The translations under genes were made by a program, and so were the position numbers. The notes below the pieces were generated by a model. That model was not told where the DNA came from. It saw only the letters and a list, made by a program, of their open reading frames with translations, and did no database searches. 64,000 nucleotides of DNA, taken from assembly GCF_002355895.1 (NCBI RefSeq), contig NZ_AP017652.1, positions 1,025,001 to 1,089,000 of the forward strand, read 5' to 3'. Each line of letters starts with the position of its first letter. Position 1 is the stretch's first letter. Source of the stretch: Streptococcus sp. NPS 308. Its GTDB lineage: Bacteria; Bacillota; Bacilli; Lactobacillales; Streptococcaceae. This document shows positions 53,053 through 64,000 of this stretch, one piece after another.

Positions 53053-54815
53053 TAGAAGTCAAAAAATCCCATGGCTTTCTTTAGAATCAAATCAGTATAT
53101 TCAGGGTCATCCTGAGCCATCAATACCTGTGACTGTACCATTTCTAGGTCATCTGTTATCATACCGTTGGCTCCTAGACGAATAGCTTTATCGAAAGCGT
53201 CAGAACCATTTACGGTCCAAACGTAGAGACTCTGATCAGTAGTCCAAAGTTTATTAACAAAGTATTCATCCAAGGTTGAATATTCCATGGTATAACCAGT
53301 TGCCTTGGTTCTTGGGAAGATACTGTTATAAGGCATAATAAAGTAGGACGGAATTTCAGAATCATAAGTCAACACTTTATCAATCACATGATAGTCTAGT
53401 GATTGCATCTGATGTCCATATTTCTTGATAGTCGCTCCATACTTTTCGAGGAAATGGTCCATCATTTGCGGACTATCTTTTTTACTGGTTTTAATCTCAA
53501 TCAGCAATTTTTGGTTTAATGCATTGGCGCGTTCCAGATAAGCATCGAAACTGGAAATTTTTGTCTGATAACCATTTTCCGAGATTTGAATATTGGTTAA
53601 TTCTTCGAGTGTTAAATCTTGAGGGGCAGCATTGATTCCTGCTAAATTTTTGAGGTTGGCATCGTGCATCATTACAAACTGACCATCTTTGGTTTCCTGG
53701 ACATCCATTTCAATCAAATCTGGTTTTAGTTGAGCTGTTTTCTCTAACGACTCGACTGTATTCTGAACTCCGTTTTTATTGGAAACTCCTCTGTGAGAAA
53801 TAACCAAAGGGGTACTCGTGTCAGGAGACTCAAGATAGATATAACCCTCTAAAGCAAAAACGATACTAGCGCAGGCTATTACCCCCCATCTCATCAAATG
53901 GTCTTTCTTCCTTCTTGGCATGATTTCAAGTTCTTCACCAGTTAAAAATGAAACGAATTTAACGAGAAAATAAGTCAAGGTCATATAATGGAAGTTCTTA
54001 ATCAAGACATAATTGATTATCCCTAGGACTAGGGATTCTTTATGAGTTAATTCATCCATTACAACTTGAGCAAACAATATGGGAATCAAGAGTAGAAAGA
54101 AAAAGAGGTAGGTTTTAATGATAATGAGGAGCAAGTTCCAAGCATAGAAGATAACGTGTTTTTTTGTCTTTTGCAGACTATATTTCACTCCCTCTCTCAC
54201 TGTTTTCTTTTCAAAGAGAATCTTGGGAAGAGCAAACATGAAACGAACTGAAATATAGAGTAAAATCCAAGCAGAGGACAGAATCAGCAGACCAACTAGC
54301 CAATACTTATCTTCAAGGTAGGTAACGATAAAATCTGGAATAATAATCTTATTAAGGTAATAGATTTTTAAAATTTTCCTGATGAAAGGAAAAAGCATAG
54401 CTACGTAAAAGAAGACAAAGGCCATTTTACAGAAACTGAATCGTTTCATAAATAGAAAACTCTGTTGACAGACTTTTCGACTATACTCAATCAAGGTTCT
54501 CTTTTCATGGTAGAGAAGGTGACGCGCCCCAATGAATAAAAGACAAATCTGAAAATAAGCAACCAAGAGATTGACTGCAATTAAGATGAGAAAGGCTAAA
54601 CTGACAAAAGGTGAGCCTTGAATAATAGCAAGAAAGTTATTGTAAGAAATAAACAAATAGCCTGTTTGTCTGAGCAACATCCCTGCAATCCAAGAATTCA
54701 ATGGCAACCAGACAAACTCAACCATCATAAATATCAAGAAAAATAGAAATAAAATCTTATCTAGGTTATAGTATATCTTCCTAAAACCTAGCTTCTTAGG
54801 TTTTTCAGGTTTCAT
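53052..54815 (-). CDS. Membrane glycerophosphodiester phosphodiesterase
   Basis: A 587-residue protein. The N-terminal half has about eight membrane helices (GDPD membrane-domain type), followed by a catalytic GDPD domain from about residue 340: VISHRGVSNKNGVQNT, DLIEMDVQETKDGQFVMMHD and a C-terminal YVWTVNG...GANGMITDD. It probably hydrolyses glycerophosphodiesters or lipoteichoic-acid-like glycerol phosphate at the cell surface. The start is at MKPEKPKKLG, with GGAG 6 bases upstream. Confidence 0.9.
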   Translation of the reverse strand: MKPEKPKKLGFRKIYYNLDKILFLFFLIFMMVEFVWLPLNSWIAGMLLRQTGYLFISYNNFLAIIQGSPFVSLAFLILIAVNLLVAYFQICLLFIGARHLLYHEKRTLIEYSRKVCQQSFLFMKRFSFCKMAFVFFYVAMLFPFIRKILKIYYLNKIIIPDFIVTYLEDKYWLVGLLILSSAWILLYISVRFMFALPKILFEKKTVREGVKYSLQKTKKHVIFYAWNLLLIIIKTYLFFFLLLIPILFAQVVMDELTHKESLVLGIINYVLIKNFHYMTLTYFLVKFVSFLTGEELEIMPRRKKDHLMRWGVIACASIVFALEGYIYLESPDTSTPLVISHRGVSNKNGVQNTVESLEKTAQLKPDLIEMDVQETKDGQFVMMHDANLKNLAGINAAPQDLTLEELTNIQISENGYQTKISSFDAYLERANALNQKLLIEIKTSKKDSPQMMDHFLEKYGATIKKYGHQMQSLDYHVIDKVLTYDSEIPSYFIMPYNSIFPRTKATGYTMEYSTLDEYFVNKLWTTDQSLYVWTVNGSDAFDKAIRLGANGMITDDLEMVQSQVLMAQDDPEYTDLILKKAMGFFDF

Positions 54816-54823
54816 AGGCACTC

Positions 54824-55417
54824 CTAGTCTAAAAATTGGGATAAATCTAAGCTACCGAAAGGATTATTCATAGAAAAACTACTCTGGTCTTCTATTAATA
54901 GCTTTCCTTCATCCGATTCCAAAAAGGCTTCATAAACACGCGCTGTCATACGCGCATCTTCTAAACTATTATGCGATTGTCCTTTAAACCCTAAAAAATT
55001 CGCCACAGTTTGCAATTTGAGATTGGCTATGCCGTGTAGATCAGAACTACGGCGTTCAAAAGCCTCATCATATAGGTCGACCTTATACTGGTCACGATAG
55101 TCCAAACCGTGCTCCAAGAGAATTGGTAAATCACTCTTAGCTGCATTGTAGCCAACGATTGGTGATTTGCCAACAAAGGCCTGAAAATCTTTTAAAACTT
55201 GCTCTACTTTCGGCGCATCTTTCAAGGTTTCAGCTGTGATCCCAGTCAAACCATTGATAAAACTCTTCAATGGGGCTGTAGTATAAACATAAGAATCAAA
55301 AGCAGCACTTTCTTGTCCATCTTGAAAGCGGACTGCTGATACTTGAATTAAATGGGTAACCCCATCGTGTTGATTAAACTCTAAATCAAAGGCAATATAA
55401 TCTCGTAATTTTTCCAT
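54824..55417 (-). CDS. DnaQ-like 3'-5' exonuclease
   Basis: A 197-residue DEDDh exonuclease: ExoI AFDLEFN, ExoII GYNAAKSDLPIL, ExoIII HNSLEDARMTARVY. A stand-alone proofreading-type or RNase-type nuclease; substrate unknown. It is followed 8 bases later by the GDPD gene on the same strand. Confidence 0.9.
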   Translation of the reverse strand: MEKLRDYIAFDLEFNQHDGVTHLIQVSAVRFQDGQESAAFDSYVYTTAPLKSFINGLTGITAETLKDAPKVEQVLKDFQAFVGKSPIVGYNAAKSDLPILLEHGLDYRDQYKVDLYDEAFERRSSDLHGIANLKLQTVANFLGFKGQSHNSLEDARMTARVYEAFLESDEGKLLIEDQSSFSMNNPFGSLDLSQFLD

Positions 55418-55455
55418 CTTTTACCTCAATTTCGACTCATTTTAACTATAAATAA

Positions 55456-55500
55456 TAAAAGAAGCCATTAGGTTAGTGAATAACCCAAACAGCTTCTTTA
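55456..55500 (-). terminator. Terminator of rocS
   Basis: AAAGAAGC and GCTTCTTT arms, with an inner GGTTA/TAACC stem, then T-rich sequence on the minus strand; it overlaps the rocS stop. Confidence 0.8.
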
Positions 55501-55992
55501 TTTTCCTCCAAACAAGCGAGCAAAAAAGCCTTTTTTAGTTGCTTGGACTTCTTCTTTTGCTTGGTCCAACTCTAGTTTCAAGGTTTCTTGATCCTTCATG
55601 GCTTGAAGAGTTAACTGTTGTTGTTGATCCAACTGTTTGTCCTTCTCTGCAATCTGACGGTCTTTGATTCGCATCTGCTCATCTTTTTCTGCCAACTGCT
55701 GGTCCTTGGCCTTGAGTTGCTCGTATAATCGAAGAATTTCAGCATTCTTCTCATCGACCAAGATTTCCATCAGTTCGCGTTGTTTTACATCGTCACTGAC
55801 TGGCTCATCTTCAAAAATCGTTTTTTTGTAGATTTCTTCAAGCTTGATTAAGCCACTTCGAGTAACTACAGTTACACCTTTGTCATTTTTTTTCGTGTCC
55901 TCTTCTGGAAGTTCTTTGACACGATTGTTGATTGCTTGACGAGATAGTCCTAAGACCTCTGCAATCTCACTGACGGTCATTTCAATACTCAT
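55498..55992 (-). CDS. rocS: Regulator of chromosome segregation RocS
   Basis: A 164-residue protein: N-terminal helix-turn-helix (TVSEIAEVLGLSRQAINNRVKEL), a long coiled coil (about 75-150, LAEKDEQMRIKDRQIAEKDKQL heptads) and a C-terminal amphipathic helix KKGFFARLFGGK for membrane binding. In pneumococcus RocS links the chromosome to the membrane, interacting with ParB and the capsule kinase CpsD. Monocistronic, with its own terminator. Confidence 0.9.
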   Translation of the reverse strand: MSIEMTVSEIAEVLGLSRQAINNRVKELPEEDTKKNDKGVTVVTRSGLIKLEEIYKKTIFEDEPVSDDVKQRELMEILVDEKNAEILRLYEQLKAKDQQLAEKDEQMRIKDRQIAEKDKQLDQQQQLTLQAMKDQETLKLELDQAKEEVQATKKGFFARLFGGK

Positions 55993-56068
55993 AATATCCT
56001 CTGAAACGTTTTCTAGCTTTTCTTTATTTAAATCTTATCATAAGCTAGATAAACTGTCAAATTTCCGC

Positions 56069-56761
56069 TTAATCCAAAGCCTTTAAAAAGGCTAGTAAGA
56101 CTTGGGCAGAACGACGTCCAGCTTCAATGATGAACTCATCAAATGAGATAGAGGCCTCGTGATTGGCATTGTCACTCATAGCTCGAATGACTAGGAAAGG
56201 TAGGTCAAGAGCCTGAGCTGCCTGAGCAATGGCTGCACCCTCCATCTCAACAGCTAGAACATCTGGAAAGTGGGATTTGATACTAGCAATCTTATCATCT
56301 CCAGCTATAAAACTGTCTCCTGTAGCAATCAATCCTAGGTGCCATGTCTGCTCTAATTGAGATAAAATTGTTTGAATCCTAGTGATAAAGTTCTTATCGG
56401 ATTCAAAGTAAAGAGGCTGACCAGCCATCTGACCATAAGCATAGCCAAAAGCAGTCACATCCACATCATGATAGACAAGTTTATCCGCAATCACGACATC
56501 ACCAACAGCAATCCCTTCTGCAAGAGCACCTGCTGATCCTGTATTGATGATAGCTTCTACCTGAAAATGGTCAGCAAGAACAGCTACACTCATAGCCGAC
56601 ATGACCTTCCCAATCCCACTCTGAACTAGGACAACTTCTGTCTTGCCAATAGTGCCAGTATAGTAGGTATTTCCCAAGAACTGGACTTCTTGAGTTTTGT
56701 CCAAATTCTGAGTCAGATATACTAGCTCTTCTGGCATGGCAGCAATGATTCCAATTTTCAT
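56069..56761 (-). CDS. mtnN: 5'-methylthioadenosine/S-adenosylhomocysteine nucleosidase
   Basis: MtnN (Pfs) cleaves MTA and SAH, recycling methionine and feeding the AI-2 pathway. The start MKIGIIAAMPEEL has AAAGGA 7 bases upstream. The 230-residue protein shows GSAGAL, VAVEMEGAAIAQ (purine/ribose site) and RAMSDNA (catalytic Asp). Last gene of glmU-nudix-macP-mtnN. Confidence 0.97.
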   Translation of the reverse strand: MKIGIIAAMPEELVYLTQNLDKTQEVQFLGNTYYTGTIGKTEVVLVQSGIGKVMSAMSVAVLADHFQVEAIINTGSAGALAEGIAVGDVVIADKLVYHDVDVTAFGYAYGQMAGQPLYFESDKNFITRIQTILSQLEQTWHLGLIATGDSFIAGDDKIASIKSHFPDVLAVEMEGAAIAQAAQALDLPFLVIRAMSDNANHEASISFDEFIIEAGRRSAQVLLAFLKALD

Positions 56762-56776
56762 TTCATGTCCTTTCAA

Positions 56777-57088
56777 TTACAAGAGTTTCATCGCCAAAAC
56801 TAACAAAATCAAGAGTAGGATGACTGCAAATAAGATGCGATTGAGTTTCGAATTAAAAACATTTCTCTTCGTGTTCTCAATACGACGGCTCTTATGAATC
56901 GTTGGTTCTACTTCGATTGTAAGTGTATCTTGACTAAAACCGTGGTCTCTAGAACGTGAATAACCAAAATGTTGTGATGCAGTAGGCAGGATTTTGGTTT
57001 CCTCATCATCTTGAAGAGGTGGTCCTGAGATTTTCTCACCACGATTGGCACGTTCAATCATTTCATCTGTTAATAAAGGTTTTCCCAT
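56777..57088 (-). CDS. macP: MacP, membrane cofactor of PBP2a
   Basis: A 103-residue single-pass protein: cytoplasmic N-terminus [29 protein letters not shown] with the threonine corresponding to the StkP phosphorylation site of pneumococcal MacP, and a C-terminal membrane helix (about 84-102). MacP activates the peptidoglycan synthase PBP2a. It lies 12 bases after the nudix gene. Confidence 0.9.
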   Translation of the reverse strand: MGKPLLTDEMIERANRGEKISGPPLQDDEETKILPTASQHFGYSRSRDHGFSQDTLTIEVEPTIHKSRRIENTKRNVFNSKLNRILFAVILLLILLVLAMKLL

Positions 57089-57099
57089 AGGTTGCTCCT

Positions 57100-57645
57100 C
57101 TATTTCTTTTGTAGTTCCCAGTACTGTATTGCCATGATAGTCTTAGCATCACAGATATAACCTGACTGGATCAGGTTCTTGGCCTCCTCTAGACTCACTT
57201 CTAGAACCTCCAAGGTTTCATCATCGTCTTGTGGACGAGGATTATCTACCTTAGTCAAATCACTTGCTAGGTAGAGTTTCAATTTTTCATTACAAAAACC
57301 AATCGCAGAATAGAAATCGTACAACAGTTCCAACTTAGCCGTGTAGGCAACTTCTTCTTCCAATTCACGAAGAGCCGCTGCCATTGGATCAGCATTTTCA
57401 CCAGTTTCCAGTTTTCCTGCGGGAATCTCATAAGAAACAGCCTCGATGGCCTTTCGATATTGCTTAACGAGTACAATTTTATCCTCAGCTGTCACAGCTA
57501 GAACACAAACAGCTCCATTGTGAAAAATTAAATCACGTTGGGCAGTACCTTTGCCTTCTGGCAGTTCTACCTGATCTTGCACCAGTTTAAAGATAGGGCC
57601 TTGATAGATTTCTTTTCGACTAAGCGTTTTTTCTTCAAATTCCAT
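57100..57645 (-). CDS. NUDIX hydrolase (ADP-ribose pyrophosphatase type)
   Basis: A 181-residue hydrolase with the Nudix box in [27 protein letters not shown] (the usual glycine near the end is alanine) and [12 protein letters not shown] upstream, typical of ADP-sugar pyrophosphatases. It probably hydrolyses ADP-ribose. Starts 9 bases after glmU. Confidence 0.92.
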   Translation of the reverse strand: MEFEEKTLSRKEIYQGPIFKLVQDQVELPEGKGTAQRDLIFHNGAVCVLAVTAEDKIVLVKQYRKAIEAVSYEIPAGKLETGENADPMAAALRELEEEVAYTAKLELLYDFYSAIGFCNEKLKLYLASDLTKVDNPRPQDDDETLEVLEVSLEEAKNLIQSGYICDAKTIMAIQYWELQKK

Positions 57646-57654
57646 AATCGACTC

Positions 57655-59049
<1,395 letters not shown>

Positions 59050-59152
59050 CTAGAAATTCACTTATATTATACCATATTTTATTTTCTAAGGAGCAAACAA
59101 ACAAGGAAATAGGGATAAGGGACTGTTATACTCACTTTTTTCGACGTTTTCT

Positions 59153-59181
59153 TTGATTTTTTTATTTATTTACGTTAAACT
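59153..59181 (+). promoter_or_regulatory. Promoter of the GH25 gene
   Basis: TTGATT, 17-base spacer, TAAACT. The -10 ends 8 bases before the ATG, so the mRNA may be leaderless. An alternative extended -10 (TGT-TATACT) is at 59127-59132. Confidence 0.55.
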
Positions 59182-59189
59182 AAATAGAT

Positions 59190-59990
59190 ATGAGAAAAAA
59201 GATTAATCCAGCTATTATTTTTACTTTATTTACTATATTTATAGCTATTTTGATCCTCAATAAACCAACTTATGAAGACCATCCAGTCAAGTCAAAGCCA
59301 AATGCTGTCCAGGTTGAAAATCAGGCCTTGCATAATCTTGACAAACCTATTATTGATGTCTCTGGTTGGCAAAGACCTGAGGAAATCAACTACGATACCT
59401 TGTCTCAAAATATTTCAGGTGTTATTGTTCGCGTTCACAATGGGGCTCAACATACTGAAAAAAATGATGCGGCTTATGCCAATGGTGTCGATAAAGCCTA
59501 TAAAAGTCATATTACAGAATTTCAAAAGCGTAATGTCCCAGTTGGAGTCTATGCCTACCTAGCTAGCCCCAGCAAGGAAGAAATGGAAAAAGCCGCTGAA
59601 GTTTTCTATAATGCTGCTTCTCCTTACAACCCTAGTTACTATTGGTTGGACGTTGAAGAAAAAACAATGTCTGATATGAACGAAGGGGTTGAAGCCTTTC
59701 GTGCTAAACTGGAATCTTTAGGTGCTAAAAACATCGGCATCTATATTGGAGTTTACTTCATGCAGGAACACAGTATCAATACAGATAAATTCACTGCTAT
59801 TTGGATTCCTTCTTACGGAACAGACTCTGGTTACTTTGAAACAACACCCAATACCAGTTTAGACTACGACCTCCATCAATACACTTCAAAAGGAAGAATT
59901 GCTGGATTTGAACATCATTTAGATATTAATCTGATTTCTACTTTGAAGGAAAAAGAAGAAACCTTCAGAAAGCTATTTTTAAGACCATAA
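59190..59990 (+). CDS. GH25-family muramidase (lysozyme)
   Basis: A 266-residue protein with an N-terminal anchor (about 8-24) and a glycosyl hydrolase 25 domain: IIDVSGWQRPEEI (first catalytic-site Asp), YWLDVEEKTM (DxE catalytic pair) and LHQYTSKGRIAG. It should cleave the MurNAc-GlcNAc bond of peptidoglycan outside the membrane. No Shine-Dalgarno sequence precedes the ATG. Its own terminator follows. Confidence 0.93.
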   Translation: MRKKINPAIIFTLFTIFIAILILNKPTYEDHPVKSKPNAVQVENQALHNLDKPIIDVSGWQRPEEINYDTLSQNISGVIVRVHNGAQHTEKNDAAYANGVDKAYKSHITEFQKRNVPVGVYAYLASPSKEEMEKAAEVFYNAASPYNPSYYWLDVEEKTMSDMNEGVEAFRAKLESLGAKNIGIYIGVYFMQEHSINTDKFTAIWIPSYGTDSGYFETTPNTSLDYDLHQYTSKGRIAGFEHHLDINLISTLKEKEETFRKLFLRP

Positions 59991-60027
59991 AACAAGTGAA
60001 AATCGTAACTTTTTCACTTGTTTTTTC
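59990..60027 (+). terminator. Terminator of the GH25 gene
   Basis: AACAAGTGAAAA and TTTTTCACTTGTT arms, then TTTT. Confidence 0.9.
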
Positions 60028-60094
60028 ATTTTTTTGCCGTCTGTGTTATAATTGTTAGAATAGAGAAGAATTTTATGAAATTGAGGATTTTATT

Positions 60095-60937
60095 ATGTTT
60101 TCATGGATTACACGAGTTATTAAAGGAATTGTCATTGCCCTTGGATTTATCTTGCCCGGAATTTCTGGAGGAGTTCTGGCTGCTATTTTGGGTATCTACG
60201 AGCGAATGATTTCTTTTCTGGCTCATCCCTTTAAGGATTTTAAAGAGAATGTCCTTTACTTTATCCCAGTAGCTATCGGGATGTTGCTCGGAATTGGGCT
60301 ATTTTCATATCCAATCGAGTATTTGTTAGAAAATTACCAAGTTTATGTTTTATGGAGTTTTGCAGGAGCTATCATCGGTACAGTACCTAGCCTCCTTAAA
60401 GAATCTACTCGAGAGTCTGATCGTGATAAGATTGACCTAGTCTGGTTCTGGATCACCTTTATCCTTTCAGGAGTCGGGCTCTACGCGCTAAACTTTGTTG
60501 TTGGCTCACTCAATGCCAGTTTCGCTAGCTTCATCTTAGCGGGGGCTCTGTTGGCACTTGGTATCTTGGTACCTGGTTTAAGTCCGTCAAATCTACTCTT
60601 GATTTTGGGACTGTATGCTCCTATGCTAACTGGTTTTAAAACCTTTGATTTATTTGGAACCTTCCTTCCTATCGGAATTGGTGCAGGTGCAACCCTCATC
60701 ATTTTTTCAAAATTAATGGATCACGCCTTGAACAACTACCACTCCCGTGTTTATCACTTTATCATCGGCATTGTTCTTTCAAGCACTCTTTTAATTTTGA
60801 TTCCAAATGCTGGAAATGCTGAAAGTATCCAATACACTGGACTTTCCATTGTGAGCTATGTTCTCGTTGCCTTCTTCTTTGCGCTTGGTATCTGGCTTGG
60901 TATCTGGATGAGTCAATTGGAGGATAAGTATAAATAA
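60095..60937 (+). CDS. DUF368 membrane protein, candidate undecaprenyl-phosphate translocase (PopT type)
   Basis: A 280-residue protein with eight or more membrane helices. The duplicated motif GFILPGISGGVLAAILGIYERM and LVPGLSPSNLLLILGLYAPML (PGxSGG/PGLSPS) is the DUF368 signature. Members from other bacteria have been shown to recycle undecaprenyl phosphate across the membrane; activity here is inferred. GAGG precedes the ATG; an extended -10 TGT-TATAAT is at 60047-60052. The ybaK gene begins at its stop codon. Confidence 0.85.
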   Translation: MFSWITRVIKGIVIALGFILPGISGGVLAAILGIYERMISFLAHPFKDFKENVLYFIPVAIGMLLGIGLFSYPIEYLLENYQVYVLWSFAGAIIGTVPSLLKESTRESDRDKIDLVWFWITFILSGVGLYALNFVVGSLNASFASFILAGALLALGILVPGLSPSNLLLILGLYAPMLTGFKTFDLFGTFLPIGIGAGATLIIFSKLMDHALNNYHSRVYHFIIGIVLSSTLLILIPNAGNAESIQYTGLSIVSYVLVAFFFALGIWLGIWMSQLEDKYK

Positions 60938-61419
60938 TGGCAAAAAAAGTCAAGATTAAAAAAACCTTGGTCGAACAAATCTTGACCAAGGCAGGTATTG
61001 ACCATACTGGTATTCAAATCAATGCGCTTGAAGGAGAACTTCCTCCTGAATACGACCGAAACCAAATCTTTAAAACCTTGGCTCTTTTGGGAGATAAAAC
61101 AGGACCGATTATTGGAATTGTTCCCATAACAGAACATCTCGCCGAGAAAAAACTAGCAAAAGTTTCTGGCAATAAAAAAGTGAGCATGATTCCGCAGAAA
61201 GACTTAGAAAAAACGACAGGCTACATTCATGGGGCAAATAATCCCGTCGGCATTCGCCAAAAACACAATTATCCAATTTTTATTGATCAGACTGCTTTGG
61301 ATTTGGACCAAATGATCGTCTCTGCTGGGGAAGTCGGGCATAGTATCATCATACGCCCTCGAGACTTGGCCAGCTTTGTGAAAGCGGATTTTGCTGACAT
61401 CTTGGAGGAAAACAACTGA
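60937..61419 (+). CDS. YbaK/EbsC-type Cys-tRNA(Pro) deacylase
   Basis: A 160-residue trans-editing protein: KKTLVEQILTKAGI, KTLALLGDK, KKVSMIPQKDLEKTTGYIHGANNPVGI and SAGEVGHSIIIRPRDL are typical of YbaK. It removes cysteine mischarged onto tRNA-Pro. Overlaps neighbours on both sides by one base. Confidence 0.92.
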   Translation: MAKKVKIKKTLVEQILTKAGIDHTGIQINALEGELPPEYDRNQIFKTLALLGDKTGPIIGIVPITEHLAEKKLAKVSGNKKVSMIPQKDLEKTTGYIHGANNPVGIRQKHNYPIFIDQTALDLDQMIVSAGEVGHSIIIRPRDLASFVKADFADILEENN

Positions 61420-62042
61420 TGAAACTCTATTTTGTTCGTCATGGTCGCACCCTCTGGAATCTTGAAGGACGTTTTCAAGGCGCTAGTGGCGACTCGCCCC
61501 TTCTTCCGGAATCCATTGACGTCCTAAAACAACTGGGCCACTATCTCAAGGAAATACCTTTTGATACGATTTATTCAAGTGATTTACCCAGAGCAGTCAA
61601 ATCTGCTGAAATTATCCAAAGTCAACTCCAGACCCCTTGTCCTTTAAAGAGCATTCCTGACCTACGTGAATGGCAACTTGGAAAACTAGAGGGATTAAAA
61701 ATCGCTACGCTCAATGCCATCTACCCACAACAAATCAAGGCCTTTCGCTCCAATCTGGCTCAGTTTGATACGAAGATGTTTGAAGCAGAGTCCCTTTACA
61801 GTACTACCAAGCGGACTATTCAGTTTATCAAATCTCTGAAAGAGAGCAAGGCTGAAAGAATCATGATCGTGGGTCATGGCGCAAATCTCACTGCTAGCCT
61901 ACGGACACTTCTAGGTTATAAAGAGGCTCACCTTCGCAAAGATGGGGGCTTGGCCAATGCTAGTTTGACAATTTTGGACACTGAGGATTTTGAATCCTTC
62001 ACTCTCGAAAGATGGAATGATACTTCCTATCAAAGAAAATAA
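61419..62042 (+). CDS. Histidine phosphatase (phosphoglycerate mutase family)
   Basis: A 207-residue branch-1 histidine phosphatase: LYFVRHGRTLWN (phospho-His), SSDLPRAVKSAE, LREWQLGKLEG and IMIVGHGANL (second His). Probably a phosphatase rather than a glycolytic mutase; substrate unknown. Last gene of popT-like-ybaK-phosphatase. Confidence 0.9.
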   Translation: MKLYFVRHGRTLWNLEGRFQGASGDSPLLPESIDVLKQLGHYLKEIPFDTIYSSDLPRAVKSAEIIQSQLQTPCPLKSIPDLREWQLGKLEGLKIATLNAIYPQQIKAFRSNLAQFDTKMFEAESLYSTTKRTIQFIKSLKESKAERIMIVGHGANLTASLRTLLGYKEAHLRKDGGLANASLTILDTEDFESFTLERWNDTSYQRK

Positions 62043-62043
62043 T

Positions 62044-62077
62044 GAAACTTGATCCCAGCGGTCAAGTTCTTTTTAGT
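62044..62077 (+). terminator. Terminator after the histidine phosphatase gene
   Basis: AACTTGA and TCAAGTT arms, then CTTTTT. Confidence 0.82.
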
Positions 62078-62171
62078 TTTCAAAGAATATCCGTGAATTT
62101 CTCTGCTATTTATGATAAAATGGGAGTATCGCAAAAAATGACTCATCGTATCAAATTTTGAGTAAAATTAG

Positions 62172-63671
<1,500 letters not shown>

Positions 63672-63678
63672 ACTCTTA

Positions 63679-63706
63679 TCCTCTGGTACTTGCCAGAGGA
63701 TTTTTC
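63679..63706 (+). terminator. Terminator of lysS
   Basis: TCCTCTGG-TACTTG-CCAGAGGA then TTTTT. Confidence 0.92.
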
Positions 63707-63708
63707 GA

Positions 63709-63745
63709 TACAAAAAGAGACTGAGGTAAACTCAATCTCTTTTCT
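63709..63745 (-). terminator. Terminator of the binding-protein gene
   Basis: AAGAGATTGAG and CTCAGTCTCTT arms on the minus strand, then TTTTT. Confidence 0.85.
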
Positions 63746-64000
63746 TATTCTTGATTTTTAACTTGACTGGTGGCTACATCTTCTCCAAACCATTTCTGGC
63801 TGATTTCCTGAAATTTTCCTTCTTGGTATAGCGAGATAAAGGCTTGATTCAGAGTAGCTAGCAAAGTTTTATCAGCAGGTCTAACACCCACTGCAAAAGA
63901 CTCACTTTCAAATCCAGCTGAAAAGACATTGTAGTCATTTAATATACCTTCAGACTGAAGGTAGTAATTGGCATAGACACGGTCAATCAACAGGGCATCA
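63745..64000 (-). CDS. Amino-acid ABC transporter substrate-binding protein (C-terminal part)
   Basis: The last 84 codons of a gene whose start lies beyond the window; the frame stays open to the edge. DALLIDRVYANYYL, FAVGVRPADKTLLATLNQAF and KFQEISQKWFGEDVA are typical of the C-terminal lobe of family 3 solute-binding proteins that feed polar or aromatic amino acid importers. The ligand cannot be told from this fragment. Confidence 0.88.
   Translation of the reverse strand, partial: DALLIDRVYANYYLQSEGILNDYNVFSAGFESESFAVGVRPADKTLLATLNQAFISLYQEGKFQEISQKWFGEDVATSQVKNQE

Overview
The window looks like the chromosome of a low-G+C mitis-group Streptococcus, close to S. oralis, S. mitis or S. pneumoniae. 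The evidence is a phosphocholine locus (licABC with tarIJ), two pneumococcal-type histidine-triad proteins beside the zinc lipoprotein adcAII, macP and rocS, a PI-2-type pilus islet between pepT and hemH, and a class Ib ribonucleotide reductase operon with an extra nrdK-like gene. A Tat translocase coupled to an efe iron-uptake operon argues against S. pneumoniae itself. Species assignment is inference. I saw no IS element, prophage, CRISPR array or rRNA operon.

Layout. 1-6786 (minus): tdk-prfA-prmC-sua5-GNAT-glyA-nucleoid protein-lysozyme-like protein, then a separately expressed partial DUF1002 gene. 6909-8599 (plus): a tautomerase and mnmE. 8644-13890: dapA and asd, an asd-type small RNA with its own promoter and terminator, tRNA-Thr(GGU), a preQ1-II riboswitch controlling queT, a divergent GtrA-family gene, mscL and an orphan hemH. 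13968-20347 (minus): the PI-2-type islet pitA-sipA-pitB-srtG1-srtG2. 20706-21929: pepT. 21966-29155 (minus): a zinc module of phtD, adcAII and a large pht paralogue, with AdcR-like boxes at both promoters. 29411-31413: ptsHI. 31776-35629 (plus): nrdH-nrdE-nrdK-like-nrdF with paired NrdR-like boxes.

35770-43141: a galactose/tagatose module. lacR is on plus; lacABCD, an epimerase and a galactitol-type PTS (gatABC) are on minus. Both minus promoters carry TGTTTG/CAAACA inverted repeats, and the gat promoter has a perfect cre match. 43335-47524 (minus): tarI-tarJ-licA-licB-licC, making CDP-ribitol and CDP-choline for choline-decorated teichoic acid, preceded by a perfect CiaR repeat. 47888-52529 (minus): efeO-efeB-efeU-tatC-tatA, where EfeB carries a twin-arginine signal and is probably the dedicated Tat cargo. 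52715-59034: ybaB (plus), then on minus a membrane GDPD, a DnaQ-type exonuclease, rocS, and glmU-nudix-macP-mtnN. 59190-63671 (plus): a GH25 muramidase, a DUF368 membrane protein, ybaK, a histidine phosphatase and lysS. 63745-64000 (minus): the end of an amino-acid ABC transporter binding protein.

Common themes are cell-envelope construction and surface display (pilus, Pht proteins, teichoic acid precursors, MacP, RocS, muramidase) and metal handling (AdcAII/Pht zinc, Efe iron, ferrochelatase). Local cis-regulation is rich. The least understood items are the nrdK-like gene, the catalytically dead SipA, the asd-type RNA, and the structured leaders and operators of the lac/gat and efe operons.
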